A stretch of DNA of 64,000 nt from Saccharicrinis sp963677345 (GTDB lineage: Bacteria; Bacteroidota; Bacteroidia; Bacteroidales; Marinilabiliaceae): the NCBI GenBank assembly GCA_963677345.2, contig CAXXLC010000021.1, positions 1 through 64,000 on the forward strand, given 5' to 3'. The notes under the pieces were generated by a model, which was given only the letters and a program-made list of their open reading frames with translations, searched no databases and had not been told where the DNA came from. The position numbers were made by a program, and so were the translations under genes. Positions 33,818 through 42,986 of the stretch are shown here, piece after piece. Position 1 is the first letter of the stretch. Every line of letters starts with the position of its first letter.

Positions 33818-34549
33818 CTAATTAAAGCCTCTTTCTTTTTTGATTGATTTAAAAGCCTCATTCACTTTTTGAAATTTCTCTTTTGCAGTTACTTGAAATT
33901 CCTCACCTAAATGAGCCACTTTATCCGGATGAAATTTTATAGCCATTTTTCGATAAGCTTTCTTAACCTCATCATCGCTTGCTTTGGGATCGATTCCAAG
34001 AATTTTATATGCCGACTCCGTATTTTTGGCATACATATTTAAAAGAGATTCAAAATCCGGAGTTGATAAACCTAAACCTAAAGCAATTTGACGAATTATA
34101 TTTATTTCACTTTGTGGAATACTTCCATCAGCATTAGCTACACCAAATAGCATATGAACTAATTCAACTCGTGAATTATAATCAACATGATTTTTAATCT
34201 GATAACAAACCTCGTTAACAGGAATATTGCGTTTAAGAATATCCCTAAGCATCAAAAGTGCCTGAGCTGATTTTTGTTCTCCCAAAGAACGATACAGGTA
34301 ATTCTTAACAAAATCCAATTCTGCCTTCACAACCTTTCCATCGGCTTTCATTACTGCAGCTATTAAAACCATTAACGATGCCACAAATCCATCACGTGGA
34401 TTTACATTTGGGCTCTCAACTTCTTCCGTAGAAATATTATCAGCAATTGTACCTACAACAAAACCCAATACTGCACCTACCGGTCCCAGAAACCACCATC
34501 CTAAACCGGCACCTAATAACGACGATCCTGATATTTTAAAATTTTTCAT
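33818..34549 (-). CDS. DjlA-like co-chaperone: glycine-rich membrane segment, TerB domain, J domain
   Basis: 243 residues. Residues 8-35 (LLGAGLGWWFLGPVGAVLGF) are a glycine-zipper membrane stretch, 55-165 a TerB-like helical domain (MKADGKVVKAELDFVKNYL, ANADGSIPQSEINIIRQIA), and 175-243 a J domain with the HPD that stimulates DnaK (KMAIKFHPDKVAHL). The layout is that of DjlA. It directs Hsp70 to the membrane side in the cytoplasm. It is followed upstream on the strand by coaE with a 23-base gap. Confidence 0.87.
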   Translation of the reverse strand: MKNFKISGSSLLGAGLGWWFLGPVGAVLGFVVGTIADNISTEEVESPNVNPRDGFVASLMVLIAAVMKADGKVVKAELDFVKNYLYRSLGEQKSAQALLMLRDILKRNIPVNEVCYQIKNHVDYNSRVELVHMLFGVANADGSIPQSEINIIRQIALGLGLSTPDFESLLNMYAKNTESAYKILGIDPKASDDEVKKAYRKMAIKFHPDKVAHLGEEFQVTAKEKFQKVNEAFKSIKKERGFN

Positions 34550-34572
34550 ATCAATAAACTAATTGCTTTATT

Positions 34573-35160
34573 TTATATCAATCCCAGTAGGTTTTCATGT
34601 ATTTCAATAACCTGAGGAATCACCAATTTTATATCATCACAACATATTACATAATCAGATTGCTTAATTTTAATTTCATCATCCATCTGATTATTTATTC
34701 TTGTCAGTACTTCCTCCCTACTCAAACCGTCTCTTTTTACCACCCTATCTATCCTTAACTTTTCAGGTGCAGAGACTGTTATTATTTTATCCACTTGTTT
34801 AAAAGCTCCACTTTCAAATAAAATAGCAGCCTCTTTTAAAACATAAGGATATTGTTTATGACAAGTTTTCCAATTCTCGAAATGTTCTGCAACAACAGGA
34901 TGAATAATATGATTCAGCGCTTCGAGTTTACTCTTTTCTTTAAAAACAATTTCACCAACTCTTTTCCTGTTCATTTTACCCTCCTGATAAATATCTTCAC
35001 CAAATATTTTTTTTACTTCCGAGACAATATCGGGATGAGTATCACTTAATATCCTGGCTTCTATATCTGAATAATACACAGGTACATTAAGTGTTTCAAA
35101 TATTTTGCACACCGAACTTTTGCCACTTCCAATCCCTCCTGTAATACCTACATTCATCAT
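34573..35160 (-). CDS. coaE: dephospho-CoA kinase
   Basis: 195 residues, the normal length. P-loop GITGGIGSGKSSV at 5-17, YSDIEAR where the family has the substrate-binding Asp, then HIIHPVVAEHF and KEAAILFESGA, and the lid RVVKRDGLSREEVLTRINNQ. It catalyses the last step of coenzyme A synthesis, ATP plus dephospho-CoA to CoA. Its start overlaps the end of the YbbR-type gene by four bases, so it is translated in the same operon. Confidence 0.95.
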   Translation of the reverse strand: MMNVGITGGIGSGKSSVCKIFETLNVPVYYSDIEARILSDTHPDIVSEVKKIFGEDIYQEGKMNRKRVGEIVFKEKSKLEALNHIIHPVVAEHFENWKTCHKQYPYVLKEAAILFESGAFKQVDKIITVSAPEKLRIDRVVKRDGLSREEVLTRINNQMDDEIKIKQSDYVICCDDIKLVIPQVIEIHENLLGLI

Positions 35161-36176
35161 TTTGCTTTCTCAAATAAACATTCAACAAAAAGAGGCGAGT
35201 AATCAATCTTTTTTACACCTTCAGGTATGGCAATTAATTTAACTTTTAATCGATCAGGGAGAACTGTTGAAGCACTTGAATTATAATCAACTTCAGCTTT
35301 AAAATCAGAGGCCGATACCGAATTAAACTTACTCACCGCAACATTAAAAGACACATTTATTTCAGAAGGAAAACATTTTAACTTTAAACTATCCGGAACA
35401 TTTATGGGGTTTAAAGGAATTTTAATTTCTTTTTGCGTAAATGGCTCAACCGGAATATTAACAACAACTCTGCCCGGATTACAAATTAACTTATCATGTT
35501 TAACTACAGAAATATTTCTGATCAAAGAATCACTAAGATCTTCAAAAACTTTTTTCTCTGTATATATATAACTAATAGTATCAATCAATGTTGATGGTCC
35601 GGAAATCTCAATACTATCTGGTTTAATAACTATTTCTCCAGACTGGTAATATTGCGGTTTAAACTTTAATTCAGAATTAAATCTGACAGGTATTTTTTTT
35701 CTTTCTTTCTTTTCAAACAAAACGAGTAAAGTATCCGGGTATATTTCCAACAGGTCAATACCGTTTGTTAATTTTTTGGTAAAAATATTTTTTAAATCCC
35801 GAGTCAACACATATGCCCCTTCCTTATTTCCATTGTGAATTCGCTTAAAACCGGAAACATTAAGAATTTCCGGGGAAATAATTTTCCCAAAATGATAAGG
35901 CAGCAAATTATATCCAAGGGAACGTATTTTTATTTGAACCTGAGTTTGCGGATCGCCCAATAAAATAAAATCATCAGGAAAATCACTATACTTAACAGGA
36001 TACTCAATTGTTGTAACAAAATCTTTTCTTAGCGCATTTAAAAACCACAGTCCGGTAGACAACAATAAAAAAACCAGAAAAACCAACAAATCCCTGTTGC
36101 TCTTTAAACCAAGGAGCAAATCCTTTATTTGAGACATATCAGTGTTTAGTTTATTTCTTAATGATTTCATTACCAT
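35157..36176 (-). CDS. YbbR-domain protein (CdaR-like)
   Basis: 339 residues with a single N-terminal helix (about 28-48, LLVFLVFLLLSTGLWFLNAL) and an extracytoplasmic part built from repeats of the YbbR type (IEYPVKYSDFPDDFILLGDP, KKIPVRFNSELKFKPQYY, KEIKIPLNPINVPDSLKL). CdaR proteins of Firmicutes regulate the diadenylate cyclase CdaA; in Bacteroidota this gene usually lies between yajC and coaE, as here, and its role is not known. No cyclase gene is visible in this window. Confidence 0.82.
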   Translation of the reverse strand: MVMKSLRNKLNTDMSQIKDLLLGLKSNRDLLVFLVFLLLSTGLWFLNALRKDFVTTIEYPVKYSDFPDDFILLGDPQTQVQIKIRSLGYNLLPYHFGKIISPEILNVSGFKRIHNGNKEGAYVLTRDLKNIFTKKLTNGIDLLEIYPDTLLVLFEKKERKKIPVRFNSELKFKPQYYQSGEIVIKPDSIEISGPSTLIDTISYIYTEKKVFEDLSDSLIRNISVVKHDKLICNPGRVVVNIPVEPFTQKEIKIPLNPINVPDSLKLKCFPSEINVSFNVAVSKFNSVSASDFKAEVDYNSSASTVLPDRLKVKLIAIPEGVKKIDYSPLFVECLFEKAK

Positions 36177-36204
36177 GATTACGATTTACTAAAATGCTTA
36201 TAAA

Positions 36205-36244
36205 TACAAAAAGCCAATAACCATCAAATATAGTTATTGGCTTC
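36205..36244 (-). terminator. terminator after yajC (leftward)
   Basis: AAGCCAATAAC and GTTATTGGCTT, 11-base stem, then five T on the minus strand. It separates the nusB-DUF1573-yajC operon from the YbbR gene. Confidence 0.75.
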
Positions 36245-36262
36245 ATAAAATAAAATATTCTT

Positions 36263-36577
36263 TTATCGTTTTGGCTGTGCATCTGACATATCCATAATAA
36301 TTGCAGATTTGTCAATTTTAATCACAACGCCATTTGAAATTTCAACATTAATATAAGTTTCCTTAACTTCTGAAACTTTACCATAAATACCTCCGGTAGT
36401 AATTACTTTATCACCTTTTTTTAATGCTTCACGATACTGTCTCAATTGTTTTTGACGTTTTTGCTGAGGACGGATCATAAAAAAATAAAAAACAACAATA
36501 AGTAAACCCATCATGATAAAGAACTGATATTGTCCTCCTGCAGCCTGTTGTTGTAAAAATAATGCTTGTAAATTCAT
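36263..36577 (-). CDS. yajC: preprotein translocase subunit YajC
   Basis: 104 residues. One membrane helix (about 18-36, YQFFIMMGLLIVVFYFFMI) followed by the conserved RPQQKRQKQLRQYREALKKG and the small barrel VITTGGIYGKVSEVKE. YajC works with SecDF to help protein export through SecYEG. Last gene of a nusB-DUF1573-yajC unit with gaps of 5 and 15 bases, ended by a terminator. Confidence 0.95.
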   Translation of the reverse strand: MNLQALFLQQQAAGGQYQFFIMMGLLIVVFYFFMIRPQQKRQKQLRQYREALKKGDKVITTGGIYGKVSEVKETYINVEISNGVVIKIDKSAIIMDMSDAQPKR

Positions 36578-36592
36578 TTTCTAACCATTTAT

Positions 36593-37006
36593 CTAATTAA
36601 TAACATTGGCTGTTAGAGCCAATTCTTTCGATTTTTGTTTAATATTGGCATCAACACGAATCACTTTATACTGATTACCTGAAAAACCACTTGTATCAAA
36701 CCTCACCTCTATTTCACCCTTTTTACCAGGCAAAATTGGTTTTTGCGGATAATTTACCGTTGTACATCCGCATCCTGGCTTTACATTATTAATAATCAAA
36801 GGTGCTTCACCTGTATTTGTAAAATCAAAATAACAACCCACGGTCTCACCTTGATTAAGTTGTCCAAAGTTATGAATTAACTTATCAAATTTTATTGTGG
36901 TATCTGCTTTTTTATCAATGGTCAATATTTTATTTTCAGTTGCATTATTGCAACCCAAAAACAAAATCAACAGCAGACATAAAACACTTTGACAAGTTTC
37001 TTTCAT
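36593..37006 (-). CDS. DUF1573 lipoprotein
   Basis: 137 residues with a lipobox (LFLGC, Cys19). The mature part is a single immunoglobulin-like DUF1573 domain: FDKLIHNFGQLNQGETVGCY then FTNTGEAPLIINNVKPGCGC with the characteristic CGC, and GEIEVRFDTSGFSGNQYK. DUF1573 proteins are common in Bacteroidota outer-membrane and periplasmic fractions; function unknown. It lies 5 bases after nusB. Confidence 0.85.
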   Translation of the reverse strand: MKETCQSVLCLLLILFLGCNNATENKILTIDKKADTTIKFDKLIHNFGQLNQGETVGCYFDFTNTGEAPLIINNVKPGCGCTTVNYPQKPILPGKKGEIEVRFDTSGFSGNQYKVIRVDANIKQKSKELALTANVIN

Positions 37007-37011
37007 CCCAA

Positions 37012-37947
37012 TTAAGCAAGTCCTTTACCTGATTTTTTAATTTTCTTATCCTGAGTTAAATCAAGGATTGCCTTATCTAATACTCCATTAATAAAAACAC
37101 CACTTTTTTCAGTAGAGTAATGTTTTGCTATTTCAATATATTCGTTCATTGTTACTTTAACCGGAATATTAGGAAACTGAGTCAACTCTGCTAAAGCAAT
37201 TTGCATAAGAATCACATCGAGAAAGGCTACCCTGTCAATTTCCCAATTCTTAGCATATTTATCAATAAGCACCCGGTATTCTTCTTTATTAAGAGCTGCT
37301 TTTCTAAATAAGTCTTTCACAAAGTCGCGATCTTCCTCATCTTTAAACTCACCCATTAACTCAACAGGCTTACCTTCTTCCATGACTTTTACGGTTTTAA
37401 CCACCATACTAAGAACAAACTCTATTTCATCATTCCAGTAAATACTTTGGTCTTCAAAAGCCGGATACAAAGGCTCATGATAAGCAATAACCTTTTCTAA
37501 CAACTTAATAGCAAACTTTTTATCTGCGTCAAACGAAGACTCTTTTTTCGATAAATAATCTTGATATTGCTGTGAATTAAGAATATCGTTATATAAGCTT
37601 TTGATTATTTCAGGATAATTAACCCAGTTATTCCCATTTTGATCTATATATTTTTTTAGATCAGCATTCTCAGCCAGCTTACTGAATATTTTATTAGTGA
37701 CGAATTTTGTATTCGGATTTTTTTCTGCTGATGAGGCAGTTTTTTTGCTTTTTGCAAATTCAATTCGACCAATAGCATAATCTCTTAATTCAAGAAGCAA
37801 TAAGATATATAAATAATATAGATCAAGAGATTTAGAAATGCTATGAAACATTTCTTTTTCAGAGTTTTGAATAGTAGAATCATTATTTTGATAGTGTGCA
37901 TAAAGCACTTGCATCACTTTAACTCTAAGTAGTCTTCTGTTTAACAT
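37012..37947 (-). CDS. nusB: transcription antitermination factor NusB, long Bacteroidota form
   Basis: 311 residues, about twice the E. coli length, as usual in this phylum. The start MLNRRLLRVKVMQVLYAHYQ is the RNA-binding helix 1, and the C-terminal 110 residues (DRVAFLDVILMQIALAELTQ, PNIPVKVTMNEYIEIAKHYS, FINGVLDKA) match the core. The middle has a long insertion of charged helices. NusB with NusE (S10) binds boxA of rRNA leaders and suppresses termination. First gene of the operon with DUF1573 and yajC. Confidence 0.93.
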   Translation of the reverse strand: MLNRRLLRVKVMQVLYAHYQNNDSTIQNSEKEMFHSISKSLDLYYLYILLLLELRDYAIGRIEFAKSKKTASSAEKNPNTKFVTNKIFSKLAENADLKKYIDQNGNNWVNYPEIIKSLYNDILNSQQYQDYLSKKESSFDADKKFAIKLLEKVIAYHEPLYPAFEDQSIYWNDEIEFVLSMVVKTVKVMEEGKPVELMGEFKDEEDRDFVKDLFRKAALNKEEYRVLIDKYAKNWEIDRVAFLDVILMQIALAELTQFPNIPVKVTMNEYIEIAKHYSTEKSGVFINGVLDKAILDLTQDKKIKKSGKGLA

Positions 37948-38286
37948 TCTTCAAAGAACTTTTATATTAATCACTGCCGCAAAAATAGGTGTTTTTTATT
38001 TCCATACCACAAAAAAATGATTTTTTACATTTTATTTACATCATTATTTTTAATTCTTCACCTCTCAACTCATAATTTAGTTAGATAAGTTAATTTTACA
38101 AAATTGTCTTTTTTCAGACAAAACCCTTTAATTACAAGGCCTACATGGTCAAAAATACAATCACAATATACCACAGGTCTATTTACAATTGATTTTTTTG
38201 ATAAAATTGTAGAAAAATTCAAAAATAATTCCCACTTTTGAAATGCAAACAAAATCAGTAAATTTTTATCAGAATAAACAAATTAT
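37948..38286. other. divergent spacer between nusB and DUF3276 gene
   Basis: 339 bp of AT-rich DNA without a convincing gene. Promoters for both sides must lie here; none matches the consensus clearly. Confidence 0.4.
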
Positions 38287-38661
38287 TTGATGATGGAAGG
38301 ATATGAGAAAAGAGACAGCTATGACAAAAGCGACAGAGAAGAAATCTTTTCAAAAGCTGTCAGAGCAGGAAAAAGGACCTACTTTTTTGATGTAAAAGCA
38401 ACTCGCAAAAATGATTACTACCTAACTATTACCGAAAGCAAAAAGAAATTTGAAAACGAAGGTAAATTTCATTTCGAAAAACACAAAATATTCCTTTACA
38501 AGGAAGATTTTGAGAAATTCGCTGATGGATTACAGGAGGTTGTTAATTACATTCGACAAAATCAACCAGAAGTTGATGAGTATAGTGAGGATGATGATTT
38601 AGTGGAAGCTATTGGAGCTGAAGAATACACAAACGTTGAATTTGAAGATTTAGCAGAATAA
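38287..38661 (+). CDS. DUF3276 protein, PUR-alpha-like nucleic-acid binding
   Basis: 124 residues. One PUR domain: IFSKAVRAGKRTYFFDVKAT, DYYLTITESKKKF and FHFEKHKIFLYKEDFEKFAD are the strand and helix blocks. The C-terminus is acidic (DEYSEDDDLVEA). Bacterial PUR proteins of this type bind single-stranded nucleic acids as dimers; DUF3276 is typical of Bacteroidota. Two ATGs start the frame (38287 and 38290). A hairpin terminator follows. Confidence 0.85.
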   Translation: MMMEGYEKRDSYDKSDREEIFSKAVRAGKRTYFFDVKATRKNDYYLTITESKKKFENEGKFHFEKHKIFLYKEDFEKFADGLQEVVNYIRQNQPEVDEYSEDDDLVEAIGAEEYTNVEFEDLAE

Positions 38662-38678
38662 CTTTATACACTATATTA

Positions 38679-38715
38679 TTAAAAAGCCACTATTTAATTA
38701 GTGGCTTTTTTTATT
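38679..38715. terminator. bidirectional terminator between convergent genes
   Basis: AAGCCACTA pairs with TAGTGGCTT-like sequence (38684-38707), with A5 before and T7 after. Confidence 0.75.
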
Positions 38716-38717
38716 TC

Positions 38718-39479
38718 TTATTCTTCTGATTGATCTGTATCTTTTGACCTGTATTCCTGAACCAATTTATCTATTTCTTCAGATTCCAGAATTTTAATAT
38801 TGGTTACAATAAATGATTCCATTAAAAAATCACCAAGCTCATTACACTCTTTTATAGCACTTGCAAATACATCCTTAATACTTACACTAATCGGTAACAA
38901 AACTTTAACCAACACTTTATCTAAATCATATTCAACACCTTCTAACTCTCCGTCTGCTTTTTTCAATTCATAATCCAACTCTTTTCGAATTAAAGATTTT
39001 TGCCAATCCAGAAAAGCAAGCTCCTCCCTATTTACTAAAACCAGGAAGTAACGCAGTTTATTCCCCTTACCTCCTAAACCTGTCGATATAAATATAGGAG
39101 CATCACCCAGCAACGATGTTTCCAAGACCATTTTAGATTCCTGTATGGCTAATGTAGACCATTGGTTTAATTCTTCATCGCTATTCTCTTTGTAAGTCTC
39201 AATAGCTCTAAATGCTTCAGGATGGTCAATCTTAGCCAATGCCGAAAGCAACTCTTTTTTCTTTTCAACAGAAGTAGTCGCTTCAAAAAGCAAGTCTTTT
39301 TCTTTCAAAACAAGGTTCTTATCAAGAGTTTTACTAAGCTCTTTGGAGAAATTAAAGTATTCCTTCTGCATTTCTATATCAACCTGCTCTTCTAAAATAG
39401 TAACTGCCTGTCCCCTCTTCGAAAGCAATTCCTGTATTTTCTGATATACTTTGTTTAAATCCGGCTCTTGTTTATTCAT
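38718..39479 (-). CDS. conserved hypothetical, helical cytoplasmic protein
   Basis: About 253 residues from the ATG at 39479 (MNKQEPDLNKVYQKIQELLS); the frame runs further up but those residues look non-coding. I do not recognise the family with certainty. The N-terminal half is a series of charged helices with a coiled-coil flavour and a HEAT-like block (LLSALAKIDHPEAFRAIETY); the C-terminal half has a core GDAPIFISTGLGGKGNKLRY followed by an alpha/beta segment that appears structural. No signal, membrane helix or catalytic motif. It stands alone between two promoters/terminators. Confidence 0.55.
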   Translation of the reverse strand: MNKQEPDLNKVYQKIQELLSKRGQAVTILEEQVDIEMQKEYFNFSKELSKTLDKNLVLKEKDLLFEATTSVEKKKELLSALAKIDHPEAFRAIETYKENSDEELNQWSTLAIQESKMVLETSLLGDAPIFISTGLGGKGNKLRYFLVLVNREELAFLDWQKSLIRKELDYELKKADGELEGVEYDLDKVLVKVLLPISVSIKDVFASAIKECNELGDFLMESFIVTNIKILESEEIDKLVQEYRSKDTDQSEE

Positions 39480-39585
39480 GTTACAAAAGTAATAAAATGG
39501 ATTCTTTATTAACAGAAAATACAATTATCTTTAAACCCGTTTTAAATACGGTAACTATTTTTAATAAAAATCCCAACATATAGGT

Positions 39586-39617
39586 ATTGTCCAAATGCTG
39601 GTTTACTTATATTTTTG
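39586..39617 (+). promoter_or_regulatory. probable promoter of the FeoAB gene
   Basis: ATTG (39586-39589), a 20-base spacer and TATTTTTG (39610-39617). The -7 element fits TANNTTTG; the -33 is three of four. The start codon follows 41 bases later. No Fur box could be placed by eye. Confidence 0.55.
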
Positions 39618-39657
39618 CTTACCATTTATTTTACACTCTATTTTTACCCTTTAGTGG

Positions 39658-42159
39658 ATGAATTTATCTGAATTAAAAACAAGCGAAGAAGCAATCATTG
39701 TAAAAGTGAAAGGATTTGGTGCTTTTAGAAAACGCATCATTGAAATGGGTTTTGTTAAAGGGAAAAAAGTAAAAGTAATCAAAAATGCTCCTCTAAAAGA
39801 TCCTATTGAATATGAAATAATGGATTATAAAGTTTCTCTTCGAAGAAGTGAAGCTTCCATGATTGAAGTAATTAGTAAGGAGGAAGCTAAAGATTTAGCT
39901 CCGGCACAATTTGAGGGAGTAATTACTGATGAGATTTTACGTGAATCTGCCTTTAAAAAAAGAAAGACCATAAATGTAGCTCTCATTGGAAACCCCAACT
40001 GTGGTAAAACAACTATGTTTAATTATTTATGTGGAACACAAGAACATGTTGGAAACTACAGTGGTGTAACTATTGATTCAAAATCCGGAACATTTTCACG
40101 TAAAGGTTATAAATTTAACATCGTTGATTTACCAGGAGCCTACTCTTTGTCGGCCTATTCACCGGAAGAATTATTTGTCAGGAAACACATCTTAGAAGAA
40201 GCTCCCGATATTGTTTTAAATGTTATTGACTCGTCAAACATTGAACGCAACTTATTTTTGACTACTCAATTAATTGATATGGATCTTAGAATTGTTGCTG
40301 CTCTGAATATGTATGATGAGTTACAAAAAAAAGGAGACCAATTCAATTATAAGAAACTGGGCAGTATGCTGGGAATAAATTTTGTTCCTACAGTAAGTTC
40401 TAAGAAGCAAGGTATCGGAAAACTCTTTGATACCATTATTGATGTTTACGAAGACAGACAGGCAAATCAGAGAAGAGTACACATTAACTATGGTCAAATT
40501 CTGGAAAAGGGAATCACAAAACTTGTTGAGGAAATACAACACTGCAATTGCGTGCCTAAAAATGTAGCTCCACGATTTGTTGCATTAAAACTAATTGAGA
40601 AAGATAAAGATTGTGAACAAACATTTCTTAAAGAAGGTCATTTTCCATCACTTAATGAAAAAACAGAAAAAGTCATTAAGAAGATCGAAACTGATTTAAA
40701 TGAAGACACAGAAACTTTAATTACAGATGCTAAATATGGTTTCATTGCAGGAGCTTTAAAGGAAACATATAAAGAATCCCCACAGGTTAAAGTACGAAAA
40801 TCTGAAATTCTGGATACCTTCTTAACTCACAAGCTATTTGGATTTCCAATATTCTTCTTTTTCATGTGGCTGATGTTTCAATCAACTTTTACTCTGGGAG
40901 AATACCCTATGGGTTGGATTGAAACAGGTGTTGATGCTTTGATGGGGTTATTAAGTAAAGTCATGACTGATGGCCCATTTAAAGATTTACTAATAGATGG
41001 CGTTATAAGTGGAATGGGAGGTGTTATTGTCTTTCTACCCAATATCCTCATTTTATTTTTCTTTATCTCGTTCATGGAAGATACCGGCTATATGGCCAGG
41101 GCTGCTTTTATCATGGACAAGCTGATGCACAAAATGGGATTGCATGGAAAATCCTTTATCCCACTAATCATGGGATTTGGATGTAACGTACCAGCTATCA
41201 TGGCTACCCGTACTATCGAAGACAAAAACAACCGACTGATTACCATGCTAATCAACCCGTTCATGTCGTGTAGTGCCCGATTACCTGTATATATATTATT
41301 TATAGGAGCTTTTTTTCCAGCACATTCGGGTACGGTATTGTTTGCCATTTACTCTTTGGGTATATTATTAGCTATTCTGGTAGCAAAATTATTCAGGAAA
41401 TTTCTTTTCAAGGACAAAGATATTCCGTTTGTAATGGAGCTTCCCCCATACCGAATGCCAACATTACAATCTACAATAAGGCATATGTGGAATAAGGGCG
41501 GACAATATCTTAAGAAGGTTGGTGGAGTAATAATGATTGCATCAATCATTATCTGGTTTCTTCAAAACTTTCCTAAGAATGAAGATATCGCTAAAAAATA
41601 CGACCAAAAGATTGAAGAAATCACAGCTTTACAGCAAAGTTTAAATTCATCAAATAAGCCTGATAGTATAGTTGAGGACATATTTAACAAATACGAGGTT
41701 GATAAATTAAAATTAAACAACACCAAACTAGCAGAACTACAACAGGAATCCTATATTGGTACAATAGGAATATTTATTGAACCACTTATTAAACCTTTGG
41801 GTTTTGACTGGAAAATGGGTGTCAGTTTATTAAGCGGCGTTGCTGCCAAAGAGGTGGTAGTAAGCACAATGGCTGTTATATATCATCGCGAGAATGAAGG
41901 CATTAATGATGACCCAAGCAGTTTAAAAGAAAATATTAAAAGTGCCACAAACAAAGATGGTGAATTAGAGTTTACCCCGGTAATCGCAATTAGCTTTCTG
42001 GTTTTTATTTTAATTTACTTTCCATGTATTGGTGTAATTGCTACAATAGGCAGAGAATCGGGATCCTGGAAATGGGCAGTCTTTACTATAGTTTATACCA
42101 CAACCTTGGCATGGATTATGTCGTTTATTGTATATCAAACAGGTAATTTAATATTTTAA
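39658..42159 (+). CDS. feoB: ferrous iron transporter FeoB with fused N-terminal FeoA domain
   Basis: 833 residues. Residues 1-72 are FeoA (SH3-like: FGAFRKRIIEMGFVKGKKVK). The G domain starts at 104 with P-loop GNPNCGKTT (111-119), then YSGVTIDSKSG (switch I), DLPGAYSLSAYSPEE (G3), and NMYDEL at G4, where most have NxxD. A helical insert follows and then two gate domains of the permease with the conserved cysteine motifs (MGFGCNVPAIMATR, FMSCSARLPVYILFI, GVAAKEVVVSTMA, YFPCIGVIA). It imports Fe(II) across the inner membrane. Fusion of FeoA to FeoB is common in Bacteroidota. Next gene: FeoB-associated Cys-rich protein. Confidence 0.95.
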   Translation: MNLSELKTSEEAIIVKVKGFGAFRKRIIEMGFVKGKKVKVIKNAPLKDPIEYEIMDYKVSLRRSEASMIEVISKEEAKDLAPAQFEGVITDEILRESAFKKRKTINVALIGNPNCGKTTMFNYLCGTQEHVGNYSGVTIDSKSGTFSRKGYKFNIVDLPGAYSLSAYSPEELFVRKHILEEAPDIVLNVIDSSNIERNLFLTTQLIDMDLRIVAALNMYDELQKKGDQFNYKKLGSMLGINFVPTVSSKKQGIGKLFDTIIDVYEDRQANQRRVHINYGQILEKGITKLVEEIQHCNCVPKNVAPRFVALKLIEKDKDCEQTFLKEGHFPSLNEKTEKVIKKIETDLNEDTETLITDAKYGFIAGALKETYKESPQVKVRKSEILDTFLTHKLFGFPIFFFFMWLMFQSTFTLGEYPMGWIETGVDALMGLLSKVMTDGPFKDLLIDGVISGMGGVIVFLPNILILFFFISFMEDTGYMARAAFIMDKLMHKMGLHGKSFIPLIMGFGCNVPAIMATRTIEDKNNRLITMLINPFMSCSARLPVYILFIGAFFPAHSGTVLFAIYSLGILLAILVAKLFRKFLFKDKDIPFVMELPPYRMPTLQSTIRHMWNKGGQYLKKVGGVIMIASIIIWFLQNFPKNEDIAKKYDQKIEEITALQQSLNSSNKPDSIVEDIFNKYEVDKLKLNNTKLAELQQESYIGTIGIFIEPLIKPLGFDWKMGVSLLSGVAAKEVVVSTMAVIYHRENEGINDDPSSLKENIKSATNKDGELEFTPVIAISFLVFILIYFPCIGVIATIGRESGSWKWAVFTIVYTTTLAWIMSFIVYQTGNLIF

Positions 42160-42162
42160 GAT

Positions 42163-42372
42163 ATGGTACAGGAAATATTAATGTGGATCAGTGTTGGTGG
42201 AGCTTTTGTTTATGCCATATTTTCAATAATAAAGCTGGTTTACAATACTTCAAAAAAAACAAATTCGCTTTGTTCATCTTCAGGATGCTGTGGATGTGAG
42301 GCCAAAAGAAGTTTAATTAAACAAATAAAACATAAAGACTTTAGTTCTTTTAAACCATTAACAAATCATTAA
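42163..42372 (+). CDS. FeoB-associated Cys-rich membrane protein
   Basis: 69 residues: one membrane helix (about 5-24) and a cytoplasmic tail with CSSSGCCGCEAK, the cysteine cluster of this family. It starts three bases after feoB. By position it takes the role of FeoC or a small Fe(II)-handling partner in this phylum (family inference). Confidence 0.85.
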   Translation: MVQEILMWISVGGAFVYAIFSIIKLVYNTSKKTNSLCSSSGCCGCEAKRSLIKQIKHKDFSSFKPLTNH

Positions 42373-42407
42373 CACGCCATTGTGCCAATTATTATTTATT
42401 TTGCAGC

Positions 42408-42911
42408 ATGATAATACGTGAGGCCTATAAAAAAATATTCACATTTTTGCTACTGCTCTTATTTTTAATAAGTACCAGTGGAGTGGTTCTCTTTTATCAC
42501 TTTTGTGCTCATGCGCATCAAACTATTTACTCTTTTTATATTGATGAAACAGAAGAGCTTTGTGCTGAAAGTGCAATGATCAACGGCGATATCATTCCTC
42601 ATGATGACCATTGCTGTAATGAGAATCTGGAACATCACAATCAAGACCATAATAAATGTTGTAAACATCACCAAAGTTTTCACAAGGCCTTAAAACTAAA
42701 TACAAATTACACAAGCTCAAAACAGTTAAAGTCTCCAAAACCACTGGAACTATTATTACTTTTTGATTCGTTCACTTTAGTATTTGACAATAACGAGTAT
42801 ACGCTGTTAAGAAACACAATACTTGAAAATACGCCACCTGAAGCACCAACCTATTTATTTTCAGGCAAAGACATTGTAACAAACTTCTGCACTTTAAAAT
42901 TAGACTGTTAA
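42408..42911 (+). CDS. HYC_CC_PP-type small metal-locus protein
   Basis: 167 residues with an N-terminal membrane/signal helix (about 10-32). The conserved pattern follows: FYHFCAH (HxC near 34), then a Cys/His-rich stretch HDDHCCNENLEHHNQDHNKC and CKHH around 63-85, and a PPEAP motif near the C-terminus. This family regularly precedes TonB receptors for copper or other metals, as here (75 bases upstream of one). The histidine and cysteine content suggests periplasmic metal binding (inference). Confidence 0.75.
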   Translation: MIIREAYKKIFTFLLLLLFLISTSGVVLFYHFCAHAHQTIYSFYIDETEELCAESAMINGDIIPHDDHCCNENLEHHNQDHNKCCKHHQSFHKALKLNTNYTSSKQLKSPKPLELLLLFDSFTLVFDNNEYTLLRNTILENTPPEAPTYLFSGKDIVTNFCTLKLDC

Positions 42912-42986
42912 GAATTCAAGTCATTAAATTTAATGGCCTGATATTCATTGAGTACATCTCATTCAAACATTCTAATTTAAAACATC

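Noticed and set aside
38070..38252. Possible small gene upstream of nusB
   Set aside because: No family-like residues, no promoter, and AT-rich composition like the rest of the spacer.
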